A stretch of 64,000 nt of DNA, from positions 1,024,565-1,088,564 of the forward strand of contig JAHBUV010000001.1 of assembly GCA_019637915.1 (NCBI GenBank), written 5' to 3'. Each line of letters starts with the position of its first letter. The stretch's first letter is position 1. Below are positions 10,217 to 19,369 of the stretch, piece by piece. A model generated the notes under the pieces. The model was not told the origin of the DNA and ran no database searches. It saw nothing but the letters and a program-made list of their open reading frames with translations. The translations under genes were made by a program, and so were the position numbers. Source of the DNA: Pseudobdellovibrionaceae bacterium. GTDB lineage: Bacteria > Bdellovibrionota > Bdellovibrionia > Bdellovibrionales > Bdellovibrionaceae.

Positions 10217-11440
10217 ATGAAACGACTGATCCGCCGTTCCCTCGCCGTCATGGTCTTGTCCCTGCCGGGCGCGCTGTCGCCGGCCCTGGCGCAAAGCAAT
10301 CCCCCGCCCTGCCAGAAAGACATGGCCTTCGGCCCCTGGCTCGAACACTTCCTGCAGGAGGCCCGCCAGCGCGGTGTGAACGACGCCACCATCGCCGCCT
10401 CCCGGCCCCATCTGGTTCTGGATCCCAGCATCCTTCCCCGCGACACCGCGCAAGGGGTTTTCCAGCAGAGCTTCCTGCAATTCTCCGGGCGCATGATCTC
10501 CCAAGGCCGCATCCAGAAAGGCACGCGCCTGGTGCAAACCCATCGCGAGCTTTTCCAGCGCATCGAGCGCGACTTCGGCGTGCCGGCCGAAGTGCTGGTC
10601 GCCTTCTGGGCTTTGGAAACCGATTTCAGCAGCAATCTGGGCAATCGTTCGACCCTGGGCGCTTTGACGACCCTGGCCTACGACTGCCGCCGCTCGAGCC
10701 TTTTCCGCTTCGAGCTGCTGAGCGCCTTGAAGATCGTCCAGCGCGGTGATCTCAGCCCCGCCGAAATGCGCGGCGCCTGGGCCGGCGAACTCGGCGGCCT
10801 GATGATGTCGGCCTCGAACTACCTGCAGCACGGCCTGGATTACGACGGCGACGGCCGCCGCGACCTGCTCCACAGCGTGGCCGACACCATGGGAACGGCG
10901 GCGAAGCTCCTGGTCAACCGCGGCTGGAAACGCGGCGAGCCCTGGCTGCGCGAAGTGCGTTTGCCGAAACAAATGCCCTGGGAAGAGGGCGACCTCTCGA
11001 TCCAGCACCCGCAGCGCGAATGGCTGCAGTGGGGCGTGCGCGCCGCCAAGGGCGAACTTCCCGCCGACGACACGCCGGCCTCGCTGCTGATGCCCATGGG
11101 CCATCTCGGCCCGGCCTTCCTCGCTTACGGCAATTTCAAAGCTTATCTGGGATGGAATTCATCGCTGATTTACGCCATGACCGCCGCCCATCTGGCCGGA
11201 CGCATCGCCGGTGAACCCGCCGTCGGCCGCGGCAACGGCGTCGTCAACCCGCTCTCGATCGCCCAAGTGAAAGAGATCCAGGAGCTGCTCATCCGGCGCG
11301 GCGAGGACGTCGGCACCGCCGACGGGAAAATGGGCGCCAAAACCCGCGCCGCCATCCGCCGCGCGCAACTGCGCCTGGGATTGCCGGCGGATTCTTATCC
11401 GACCCTGGAACTCCTCGAGCGGCTGCGCTCGGGCCGTTAG
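10217..11440 (+). CDS. Lytic murein transglycosylase, MltB family, with peptidoglycan-binding domain
   Basis: Secreted peptidoglycan lyase. A signal peptide (residues 1-25, cleavage near ALAQ) precedes an MltB-type catalytic domain with the characteristic WALETDFSSN motif, where E134 is the expected catalytic acid, then DGDGRRDLLHSVADTMGT and LGPAFLAYGNFKAYLGWNSS. The C-terminus (about 340-405) is a PG_binding_1-like domain (IQELLIRRGEDVGTADGKMG). GGAG about seven to eight bases before the ATG supports the start. It stands alone, with a hairpin terminator immediately downstream. Family assignment is firm; whether it acts on self or foreign murein is unknown. Confidence 0.92.
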   Translation: MKRLIRRSLAVMVLSLPGALSPALAQSNPPPCQKDMAFGPWLEHFLQEARQRGVNDATIAASRPHLVLDPSILPRDTAQGVFQQSFLQFSGRMISQGRIQKGTRLVQTHRELFQRIERDFGVPAEVLVAFWALETDFSSNLGNRSTLGALTTLAYDCRRSSLFRFELLSALKIVQRGDLSPAEMRGAWAGELGGLMMSASNYLQHGLDYDGDGRRDLLHSVADTMGTAAKLLVNRGWKRGEPWLREVRLPKQMPWEEGDLSIQHPQREWLQWGVRAAKGELPADDTPASLLMPMGHLGPAFLAYGNFKAYLGWNSSLIYAMTAAHLAGRIAGEPAVGRGNGVVNPLSIAQVKEIQELLIRRGEDVGTADGKMGAKTRAAIRRAQLRLGLPADSYPTLELLERLRSGR

Positions 11441-11471
11441 AACATCCGCGCCCCATCGGATTCCCCTCGGA

Positions 11472-11498
11472 AACTGTCTGCGATCCAGACAGTTTTCC
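11472..11498 (+). terminator. Hairpin terminator after the MltB-family gene
   Basis: A perfect 9-bp stem (11472-11480 pairing with 11486-11494, left arm AACTGTCTG) with a 5-base loop is followed by a short T run that merges with the stem end. It sits 31 bases after the stop of the MltB-family gene and is placed as expected for a Rho-independent terminator. The T tract is short, so efficiency is uncertain. Confidence 0.6.
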
Positions 11499-11582
11499 CC
11501 TGATTTTTCCTCGATGATCCTGGAAATCCTGAAATTTCCTGTCCTCCGTTAAGTCGCTTTTTCGCTCGCCGAAAAGCACTCA

Positions 11583-13163
11583 ATGGAAAACTTCAAAGCC
11601 GCGCCCCGCGCCCTTTTCACGCTGATTTTTCTCCTGGTTCTCTCGTCGCCGCTGGAAGCCCGCGACACGCCGAAGTACGAACGCTGCCTCAACCGCGAGG
11701 GTGGCGAGTGGAATTACGGCCGCGGTCCCGAAGTCTGCACGGCCAGTGTCCACGGCGAAGACAGTTTCATCAAAACACAGATGAACGTCATCGTCTTCGG
11801 CGACGCCAAAGCCCGCGAGACCGAGCGCAAACGCTACGCCACGGAAATGAACGCCTTGCTGCGCGAAGCGGCCCGCGTCTACATGAAGAAGCGCAAACCC
11901 AACGTCAGCGAGGCCGAACTGGCCAACTGGACTTTGGGCGTGCTCGCCACCGCCGCCCATGAAAGCCGCTGGAGCCATTATCGCACCACGTCCGACGGCC
12001 GCCTCAAGATGATGCGCGGTGATTTCGGCCATGGCCACGGACTCATGCAAATCGACGATCGCGCCCACTATCCGGCGATCCAGCAGGGCATCGCCTGGAA
12101 CCTCGCCACCAACGTCACCTACGCCATGGACATCTACTACGCCGCCTGGCAGCTCGCGCCGTCCGCCTCCTGCGTGGGCAACGCCACGAACTGGATCCCG
12201 CGCATCCGCGCCGCCTGGAGCGTCTACAACGGCGGCGGCGGCAAGACCAAACTCTGCCGCTGGACGAAACCCAATGACCCCTGGGCGAAGAACGACAAGA
12301 ACTTCCTCAGCATCCTCACCGGCCGCGCCTGGCAGAAACTCGTCACCGACGCCGGCAAACAGACCGACGTGCCGGTCGCCTGCCTCATGGAAAAACGCGA
12401 AAACTGTGCCGGCACGACGCCGCCCTCGGAAAAACCGGAGAACCTGCTGGAAGGCCGCTTCTACCGCCTGAGCGACGCCTTCTGCCTGGCGAAAAACGGC
12501 CAGCTTCATTGCCTGGATGACGAGCGCGACCGCCAGTGTTTGAAAGACATCGGCCCCGTGACCGCCGGCAACGCCATCGAACTCACCAAGGACAAAGCGG
12601 CCCGTTACGTCCGTCACGATGAAGACCGCCATCTCCTGTGCGCCTCTTACGACCGCAGCCTGCTGGCCGTGGGCGAAGGCTTCGAGCTGCGCAAGAACAT
12701 CAACCTGCGCGTCACGCCCGGCGGCGGGCTCCTGGCGACCTTGCCGGCGGGCAGCCGCTGGCAGGTCCGCGACTTCGAACTGCGCAACGACAGCAAGGAC
12801 CGCTATTACCGCGTGCAGTCCGGCGAGGTGGAAGGCTACTTGTACGTCGGCGATGCCGACTCGGCTTCGCAGTGGGCCGTCCCGGTGGACGCCAAGCTCG
12901 CCCAGCCGACCAGTCTCGCCCGCGTCGGCGAAAACGTCCTGGTGAACAACGCGGCCGGCATCAACCTGCGCGCCGCGCCCGGCGGCACCCTGCTCACCGC
13001 CGTGCCCAAAGGGCAGACGGTCAAGGTGCTGGAGGTCACCGCCCGCACCACCAACAACAAAATTTATTACAAAGTCCAGTACGGCTCGCGCACGGGCTAC
13101 ATCCACGCGGGCAGCATCCTGCCCGCCGACACCCTGCCCGACTGGGCGGAACCGAAACGCTAA
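11583..13163 (+). CDS. Secreted SLT-like lytic transglycosylase with two SH3b domains
   Basis: A 526-residue exported protein. The signal peptide ends near SSPLEA (residue 26). Residues about 85-240 form a lysozyme-like SLT fold with TAAHESRWSH (E127 the likely catalytic Glu), GHGLMQID, and AWSVYNGGG. The C-terminal half contains two bacterial SH3 modules: about 365-425 (INLRVTPGGGLLATLPAG ... GYLYVGD) and about 445-515 (INLRAAPGGTLLTAVPKG ... GYIHAGS). SH3b domains usually bind cell-wall peptides. The combination suggests a wall-targeted hydrolase acting in the periplasm, outside, or in another cell. The next gene starts 12 bases after its stop. Confidence 0.82.
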   Translation: MENFKAAPRALFTLIFLLVLSSPLEARDTPKYERCLNREGGEWNYGRGPEVCTASVHGEDSFIKTQMNVIVFGDAKARETERKRYATEMNALLREAARVYMKKRKPNVSEAELANWTLGVLATAAHESRWSHYRTTSDGRLKMMRGDFGHGHGLMQIDDRAHYPAIQQGIAWNLATNVTYAMDIYYAAWQLAPSASCVGNATNWIPRIRAAWSVYNGGGGKTKLCRWTKPNDPWAKNDKNFLSILTGRAWQKLVTDAGKQTDVPVACLMEKRENCAGTTPPSEKPENLLEGRFYRLSDAFCLAKNGQLHCLDDERDRQCLKDIGPVTAGNAIELTKDKAARYVRHDEDRHLLCASYDRSLLAVGEGFELRKNINLRVTPGGGLLATLPAGSRWQVRDFELRNDSKDRYYRVQSGEVEGYLYVGDADSASQWAVPVDAKLAQPTSLARVGENVLVNNAAGINLRAAPGGTLLTAVPKGQTVKVLEVTARTTNNKIYYKVQYGSRTGYIHAGSILPADTLPDWAEPKR

Positions 13164-13175
13164 GGGGAGCACGCC

Positions 13176-13991
13176 ATGAGCAAACGTTTTTTCACCACTC
13201 TCGGCATCGCCCTCCTGGTCGCGGGACTCTGGAAAACCTTCGGCCCGACCCCGGCGGCGGTCCCGGCGCCCGCGGCGGAAACGGATGGCGCGGAAGCGCG
13301 CCCCGTGAACCCGCGCGCCCCCGCTTCATCCGGCGCCTGGAATCCCGGCGCGGCGGGATCCGCCGCCCAGCCGCCCGCGGCGGCGGCCGGGGCCGCGTCA
13401 TCGTCCACTCTTGAAAAAATGCGGGAAGTGCGGCGTCTGCTGGCCTGCTACGAATCGGAGAGCTGTGACTACCCCCAGACGGATTCGCGCTCCTACGGCT
13501 TCGTCCTCGGTCAGGACATGCAGCTCGCCTTGCGCGCCCTGAAAGGCGTCGCCGCCCACGAACCGCAACAGAAGCAAGCCCTCGGCGAGATCGCCCGCGA
13601 AGCCATGACGAACCCCGATGGCCACGTTCAGGAAGCGGCCCTGGAACTCCTGCGCGAGCTGCCGGCCGACCACGCCAACCTGCAGGCGGTTCTGGAAGGC
13701 TTGCAGATCAACCCGGCCGACCCCCTGATCCTCGATCAGGCCAGCCGCGAGCTGAGCCGCTACCTGGGCCAACCCGAAGAGGCCCGCGTGCATGACTTCA
13801 TGGCGTCCACCATGAAACAAGGCGCCCACTTCACGGCGCAGCAAGCGGCGCAGTCCGTGAAGCAATTCCTGAATCCGAATTCCACCGGTCTCTATCGCCG
13901 CGTGCTGGAAGAGCTGCCGCCCGGCTCCCTCACGGCCCGCACCCTGAAGTCGGTGCTGGATGATTATGAAGCGCGCTTGAGCGGCGGATAA
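13176..13991 (+). CDS. Anchored or exported helical-repeat protein, unknown function
   Basis: A 271-residue protein. A hydrophobic N-terminal segment (MSKRFFTTLGIALLVAGLW) acts as signal or anchor. It is followed by an Ala/Pro-rich low-complexity linker (about 25-75) and then a wholly helical region with HEAT-like character (HVQEAALELLRELPADHANL, DPLILDQASRELSRYL). Two cysteines (CYESESC) open the folded part. I do not recognise a named family. It follows the SLT-SH3 gene by 12 bp with GGGGAG as ribosome-binding site, so the two are probably co-expressed; a role beside the wall hydrolase is only inferred. Confidence 0.65.
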   Translation: MSKRFFTTLGIALLVAGLWKTFGPTPAAVPAPAAETDGAEARPVNPRAPASSGAWNPGAAGSAAQPPAAAAGAASSSTLEKMREVRRLLACYESESCDYPQTDSRSYGFVLGQDMQLALRALKGVAAHEPQQKQALGEIAREAMTNPDGHVQEAALELLRELPADHANLQAVLEGLQINPADPLILDQASRELSRYLGQPEEARVHDFMASTMKQGAHFTAQQAAQSVKQFLNPNSTGLYRRVLEELPPGSLTARTLKSVLDDYEARLSGG

Positions 13992-14072
13992 AAAATCGTT
14001 CGAACCCGGGGAAAACACTGCTAGAGTTTTCAACGAAACTGGAGCTTTGTTTTCCCACAGAAAGGTTCGGTC

Positions 14073-16124
14073 TTGAAAAATCCCGTCCCGCCCCGCGCCC
14101 CGCAAAAAGAAACCCGCCTGGAAAAGCACGGCGACGTCCGCATCGATCCCTATTTCTGGCTGCGCGACAAAGAGAACCCCGAGACGATGAAATACCTCGA
14201 GGCGGAGAACAAATACTACGAACAGATCCTGGCGCCCCTGAAAAAGACCCGCGAGAAGCTGTTCAAGGAAATGAAATCCCGCATCCGCGAGGACGACTCC
14301 ACGCCGCCGGCCCCCTGGGGCGAATTCGAGTACTACAACAAATTCAAGAAGGGCCAGCAGTACGCCCTGCACTGCCGCCGCCCCCGCGCCGGGGCCCGCA
14401 AGAAGGAGCAGGTCCTCCTCGATGAAAACCAATTGGCGAAGGGCAAGAAGTACTTCAGCCTGGGCACCTTCTCCGTGTCGCCGAGGCAGGATCTGATCGC
14501 CTACTCGGTCGATTTCGACGGCAGCGAGAAATACACCCTGCGCTTCCACGACATCGCCCGGAAAAAGGATTTCGACGCGCGGATCCCCAACACCTCGGGC
14601 AGCGTCGTGTGGGCCAACGACAACCAGACGGTTTTTTACTGCATTCAGGATGAAAAGCAGCGCCCCTACCGGGTTTACCGCCACAAGATCGGCCAGCCCA
14701 GTTCCGAAGACGAACTGATCTTCGAGGAAAAAAGCCCGGAGTTTTTCCTGGGCCTCAGCAAAAGCTCCTCCGATCAGTACATTTTCATCGGCACCCACGC
14801 CAAGACGTCCTCGGAAGTGCTTTACATCCATGCCGACCACCCGGCTTTGCCGCCGAAGCTGATCGAGGCGCGGGCCGCCGAGCTCGAGTACGACGTCGAG
14901 CACCACGGCGATTTTTTCTACATCCACACCAACGAGGGCGGCGCCACCAATTTCAAGATCTCCCGGGCGCCGGTGGACCAGCCGGGCCGCGCGCACTGGA
15001 AGCCTTTCTGGGCGGAAAAGAAAAAGATCCTGCTCACGGGGATGCTGCCCTTCAAGAACTGGTTCGTGCTGTTCGAGCGCGAGAACGCCAACCCGCAGAT
15101 CCGCGTGGTTTCGATGCCGGGCAAAAAAGCCCACCTGGTGAAGTTCAACGAGCCGATTTACAGCGCCGGCCCCGACACCAACCTCGAGTACGACACGGAC
15201 GTCCTGCGCGTGCACTACTCCTCCATGGTGCAGCCGACGACGGTGTACGACTACAATATGAAAAGCCGCCGCAAGACGGTGCGCAAGGAGCAGAAGGTCC
15301 CCGGCTACAAGGCCGCCAAATACAAGTGCGAGCGCCTTTGGGTCAAAGGCCATGACGGCGCGAAAATCCCGCTGTCCGTCGTCTACAAAAAGGGCCTGCG
15401 CAAGAACGGCCAGGCGCCGATGTACATCTCGGCCTACGGCTCTTACGGCTCCAGCCGGCCGACGACGTTCTCCAGCCTGCGCCTGAGCCTGCTCGATCGC
15501 GGTTTCGCCTACGCCATCGCCCACATCCGCGGCGGCCAGGAGATGGGTCGCCAGTGGTACGAGGACGGCAAATTCCTGAAAAAGAAAAACACCTTCCACG
15601 ACCTGATCTCCTGCGCCGAGTTCCTGGTCAAAAAGAAATGGACCAATCCGGCGAGGATCGCCGTGGCCGGCGGCAGCGCGGGCGGCATGCTCATGGGCGC
15701 CATCATGAACATGCGCCCGGATCTGTTCAAGGTCGTGGCGGCCCACGTGCCCTTCGTCGACGTGCTGAACACCATGCTCGACGACACCCTGCCGCTCACG
15801 CCGATGGAGTACAACGAGTGGGGCAATCCGAACGACAAGACCTACTACGACTACATCAAGTCCTACTCGCCCTACGACAACGTCCGCACGCAGGAGTACC
15901 CGCACCTGCTGGTCACGGCCGGCATCTCGGACCCCCGCGTGACGTACTGGGAGCCCGCCAAGTGGGTGAACCGTTTGCGCGAGCTGAAGACCGACTCGAA
16001 CCTGATCGTGTTCAAGACCAACATGGGCGGCGGCCACTTCGGGGCGTCGGGGCGTTTCGAGATCCTGAAAGAGTACGCCGACGAATTCGCCTACATCCTG
16101 TGGCTGATGGGGATCAAGGGATGA
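14073..16124 (+). CDS. ptrB: Oligopeptidase B-like S9 serine peptidase
   Basis: Prolyl-oligopeptidase-family enzyme that cleaves short peptides in the cytoplasm. The 683-residue protein starts with the family motif DPYFWLRDKENPETMKYLE, has a beta-propeller region, then the catalytic domain with AHIRGGQEMGRQWYEDGK, GGSAGG (nucleophile S535), ISDPRV (Asp) and GGGHFG (His 655). The features match oligopeptidase B, which prefers basic residues, more than prolyl endopeptidase. The start is TTG, preceded by AAAGG. There is no signal peptide. Its stop overlaps the phosphatase start by ATGA. The gene name is assigned by family resemblance. Confidence 0.88.
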   Translation: MKNPVPPRAPQKETRLEKHGDVRIDPYFWLRDKENPETMKYLEAENKYYEQILAPLKKTREKLFKEMKSRIREDDSTPPAPWGEFEYYNKFKKGQQYALHCRRPRAGARKKEQVLLDENQLAKGKKYFSLGTFSVSPRQDLIAYSVDFDGSEKYTLRFHDIARKKDFDARIPNTSGSVVWANDNQTVFYCIQDEKQRPYRVYRHKIGQPSSEDELIFEEKSPEFFLGLSKSSSDQYIFIGTHAKTSSEVLYIHADHPALPPKLIEARAAELEYDVEHHGDFFYIHTNEGGATNFKISRAPVDQPGRAHWKPFWAEKKKILLTGMLPFKNWFVLFERENANPQIRVVSMPGKKAHLVKFNEPIYSAGPDTNLEYDTDVLRVHYSSMVQPTTVYDYNMKSRRKTVRKEQKVPGYKAAKYKCERLWVKGHDGAKIPLSVVYKKGLRKNGQAPMYISAYGSYGSSRPTTFSSLRLSLLDRGFAYAIAHIRGGQEMGRQWYEDGKFLKKKNTFHDLISCAEFLVKKKWTNPARIAVAGGSAGGMLMGAIMNMRPDLFKVVAAHVPFVDVLNTMLDDTLPLTPMEYNEWGNPNDKTYYDYIKSYSPYDNVRTQEYPHLLVTAGISDPRVTYWEPAKWVNRLRELKTDSNLIVFKTNMGGGHFGASGRFEILKEYADEFAYILWLMGIKG

Positions 16125-17623
16125 AACGCTTTCTTCTGTCCGGCCTGTTGATCGCGCTGGGGACCGTGCCCGCTTCGGCCCTGACCGCCGCCGAGTACGC
16201 GCGCCGGCCGAAGCTCGTGGTCGTGCTGGTGGTGGATCAGTTCCGCGCCGATTACCTCAGCCGCTTCGAGAAAAAATTCCTGCCCGCGGGGACGGCGGCG
16301 AAGCCCGGCGGTTTTCGTTTCCTCATGCAGCAGGGGGCCTGGTTCCCGTCGGCCGAGTACGATGTCCTGCAATGCATGACCTGCCCGGGCCACGCCATGA
16401 TCGCCTCGGGCGCGCGGCCCGCCTTGAACGGCATCGGCACCAACGATTGGTTCGATCCCGTCACGGGCAAGCTCGTGTACTGCGCGGAGGACAGCGAGTT
16501 CGGCCGTTCGCCGCGCCGGCTGCTGACGACGACCTTCGGCGACGAGCTCAAGAACGTCCATGAAAAATCCCGCGTGATGACGGTGGCGTTGAAGGACCGT
16601 TCGGCCATCATGCTGGGCGGCCAGCGCGCCGACCTGGCGCTGTGGCTGGATGAGGCGGCCTGGCAGTGGACCAGCTCGAAGTACTACGCCGAGCCTCCGG
16701 CATGGGTGGGCAAATTCAACGAGGGCCTGCAAAAGACCCCGAAGCTCAGCTTCAAGGTGAACACCCTGCCCATCGCCATCGCCGGCACCCGGATGACCCT
16801 CGATGCGGCCAAGGAAATCCTGAAGCGCGAAAAACTCGGGCGCGGTCCCGGCACGGACGTCCTGGGCGTCAGCCTGTCGAACCACGACATGCTCGGCCAC
16901 CAGCTCGGCCCCAACTCGCCGGAGATGGAGCGGCTCACTCTCGAGGAGGACCGGCAGATCGCCGACTTCCTGCGCGTGCTGAGCCAGGAGATGAAGGGCC
17001 TGCAGGACGTCGTCATCGCCTTCACGGCGGATCACGGTATCCCGCCGGTTTCGGAGGTGGCGAAGAACTTCAAGATCGACACGGGGTTGTTCGATTTCCT
17101 GCCCGTCCTGCGCAAGATCAACGAGCGCCTGGACAAGCGTTTCGGCTCCGCCGGGGACAAGCCCTGGGTCTTGCGCACGCGTTTGTTCCATTTTTTCCTG
17201 GATCAGGAATTGATCCGCAAGAAAAAGCTCGCGCGCGCCGAGGTCGAGGACGAAGTGAAGCAGGCCCTGCTGGCGGAGCCCGGCGTGCTGCAAGTCTTCA
17301 CGCGCTCCGAATACGACCGCGGCCTGTTCCCGCCGGGCCTGATCGGCCAGCAGCTGAAGAACAGCTACATCCCGGGCCAGAGCGGCGATGTCGTGCTGAT
17401 CGCCAAACCGTTTTTCATGAACAAGACCGGCAACGCCGTCACCCACATGACGGGCTGGTCCTACGATCGCACGGTGCCGTTGATCCTCTACGGCCGCGCC
17501 TTCAAACCCGGCGTCTACGCCGGCGGCCTGGTCATCGACCTCGCCCCCACCCTGTCCTTCGTCCTCGGCACCCTTCCCCCCGCCATGAACGAAGGCCGCG
17601 TCCTCAAGGAAGCCCTCAGGTAA
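16121..17623 (+). CDS. Secreted alkaline phosphatase/phosphodiesterase superfamily protein
   Basis: A 500-residue exported hydrolase. The signal peptide (MKRFLLSGLLIALGTVPASA) is followed by the metal-binding VVVLVVDQFRADYL motif and the nucleophile region CMTCPGHAMIASG, with Thr as the likely nucleophile as in PafA-type enzymes. Further metal ligands appear as LSNHDMLGHQLGPNSPE and FTADHGIPP, and HMTGWSYDRTVPLILYG closes the site. A PafA-like broad phosphomonoesterase or a type I phosphodiesterase is likely. ATGA overlap with the oligopeptidase B gene indicates translational coupling, although one product is cytoplasmic and the other exported. Confidence 0.86.
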   Translation: MKRFLLSGLLIALGTVPASALTAAEYARRPKLVVVLVVDQFRADYLSRFEKKFLPAGTAAKPGGFRFLMQQGAWFPSAEYDVLQCMTCPGHAMIASGARPALNGIGTNDWFDPVTGKLVYCAEDSEFGRSPRRLLTTTFGDELKNVHEKSRVMTVALKDRSAIMLGGQRADLALWLDEAAWQWTSSKYYAEPPAWVGKFNEGLQKTPKLSFKVNTLPIAIAGTRMTLDAAKEILKREKLGRGPGTDVLGVSLSNHDMLGHQLGPNSPEMERLTLEEDRQIADFLRVLSQEMKGLQDVVIAFTADHGIPPVSEVAKNFKIDTGLFDFLPVLRKINERLDKRFGSAGDKPWVLRTRLFHFFLDQELIRKKKLARAEVEDEVKQALLAEPGVLQVFTRSEYDRGLFPPGLIGQQLKNSYIPGQSGDVVLIAKPFFMNKTGNAVTHMTGWSYDRTVPLILYGRAFKPGVYAGGLVIDLAPTLSFVLGTLPPAMNEGRVLKEALR

Positions 17624-17668
17624 CAGTTCCCTCGTCGCCCGGCTTCAAGATTTCGCCGCGGCCTGGGC

Positions 17669-19081
17669 CTACGGAGCGGCCTCCGCGCAATCAAAAGTCG
17701 TGGGGGTCTGCTTCTCCGAGAGCCTTTCCCGGCAGAGGCGCGACACGCGGTCGAGCCAATCCGGGTGGTCGATGAAGGGATTGCGGACGCCGGTCAGACG
17801 GTAGATTTTTTCGTGGCGGGCGATCTCGCGCTCCCCCGGCGGATTTTCGCGGTTCCACTTGCGCACGTAATACTCCTGCAGGGACGACATGCCGGCGTTG
17901 TAGCGGACGGCGAAGTAGGCCAGCGCCCGCGCCACTTCGCCCTTGAAGGCCCGCGGCGGCTCAAAAGCCTGGGCGCCGTCCGCCGTCGTCGAAGGCTGGG
18001 TGATGGGTTTTCCCAAACGGCCGTCGGCGCACTTCATGGCTTGCGCGCCCGCCGGTTCCACTTCCGCGAAATCAAAATGGGAGCGGGCGGCGTTCACCTG
18101 GGTGTCCACCGAGAAGAGATGATGCAGATCGGTTTTCTGCCGCAGGTTCTCGGCGGAGTTTTTCGGCGCCGGGAACTTCGACTGCGGGAAAACGTGCTCG
18201 CAGTTCATCTTGCGCACGTGCACGATGCGGGAGGGCCCGGGCATATCGCGCTCGTCGTTCGTGACCTCGGCGAAATCCTTTTTGCCCCGCCACTGCTGGC
18301 AGTAATAATCGAAGACTTCATCGTCGCCCTCGGAGTTCCGGCGCAAATCGAGATGGCCGAACATCATCTCGCGGGCGGTTCTGTAACCGATCTGGCGCGG
18401 TTTCACGCAGACGCTCTCTTTGTCGAGGTCCGCCGGGCAATCCTGCGCGACGATGTCCGCGGCGTCGGCCTTCTGGATGTGGGCGCTGCCCAGGAACGCC
18501 GACAAGCGGCGTTTGAAAAGGCCATCCCCCTGAGGGTCCGTGGGCAGATGGCCGTAATACAAAGACGCATCGAAATTGATCGGCGCCTGAAAAGATCCCG
18601 CCGGGGCCTGCACCTCGGGGGCTTCTTCGTCCGGAACTGCGGGAGCGGCGGGCACGGACGGCGCGGAAGGGGCTTTCGCCGGCTCCCCTCCGCAAGCCCT
18701 GGCGATGCCCTTCACCTGGAAATACTGCGTGACGCTCTCCCACGGGAGACCGCCCGGCGCCTTGTCCGGTTCCTCGACGGGAACGGCGCTCTCTTTCACG
18801 CGGCTATAAATAATCCCCGTTTTTTCATCCAAAGCGAAGGAGTGGCGCTTGCGGAAAGGTTTGCCCCGGGAGTTCCAACAGGGATTGGCGAACCAGAAAA
18901 GCCCGTCCGAGGCGGCCCGGCGGGCCTGCTCGACATTGACCGGTTGCGCCTCCAGAACCACCGGCGGCACGAAGGCCTGATCCGGCAGGTCGTCGAGCAT
19001 GGTGGCCTTGCGCCCATGCATGCAGGCCGTGGACAACAGAGCACCCGCCAACAAGCATCCGGCCAGGAATGGGTGTTTCAT
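17669..19081 (-). CDS. Endonuclease I family nuclease, probable lipoprotein
   Basis: A 470-residue nuclease of the EndA/NucM beta-beta-alpha-metal family. The diagnostic motifs are NCEHVFPQSKF (near residue 295, catalytic His), AENLRQKTDLHHLF and NAARSHFDF. The N-terminus (MKHPFLAGCLLAGALLSTAC) is a signal peptide ending in a Cys, fitting a lipoprotein although the -3 residue is Ser. An Ala/Pro/Glu-rich linker lies around 140-170. The start at 19081 is supported by GGGAGG; the frame upstream is spurious. The protein is about twice the length of E. coli endonuclease I, with the extra length N-terminal. It should cleave DNA outside the cytoplasm, plausibly for nutrient recovery. Confidence 0.85.
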   Translation of the reverse strand: MKHPFLAGCLLAGALLSTACMHGRKATMLDDLPDQAFVPPVVLEAQPVNVEQARRAASDGLFWFANPCWNSRGKPFRKRHSFALDEKTGIIYSRVKESAVPVEEPDKAPGGLPWESVTQYFQVKGIARACGGEPAKAPSAPSVPAAPAVPDEEAPEVQAPAGSFQAPINFDASLYYGHLPTDPQGDGLFKRRLSAFLGSAHIQKADAADIVAQDCPADLDKESVCVKPRQIGYRTAREMMFGHLDLRRNSEGDDEVFDYYCQQWRGKKDFAEVTNDERDMPGPSRIVHVRKMNCEHVFPQSKFPAPKNSAENLRQKTDLHHLFSVDTQVNAARSHFDFAEVEPAGAQAMKCADGRLGKPITQPSTTADGAQAFEPPRAFKGEVARALAYFAVRYNAGMSSLQEYYVRKWNRENPPGEREIARHEKIYRLTGVRNPFIDHPDWLDRVSRLCRERLSEKQTPTTFDCAEAAP

Positions 19082-19369
19082 TGATCCTCCCGCCCTCATT
19101 GTGAGGATTGTCGTGAGGCCATTCAATAACTGGGGTCGCGACGGAAAGGCAACGGCGGGCCTTTTCGCTGTCCAAAAAACTCTCATGCGCGGTGCGTTGA
19201 TCAACGAAGCCCGCAAGCCGACTGAAGAATCCAAAAACTCCCGCCCCGGATGGCCAAAATCTTTCGAACTGGACCTTGATTTCCACCTTTTTTACACTTA
19301 CACAAGAGTTACCTGTTGCGTTGTGGGGGCGAAGCCGGAGACGGCTCGCCCCCCGAGGAGGATGTGCCT

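Noticed and set aside
13996-14012. GTTCGAACC motif resembling a T loop
   Set aside because: The sequence upstream is the end of a coding region and does not fold as a tRNA.
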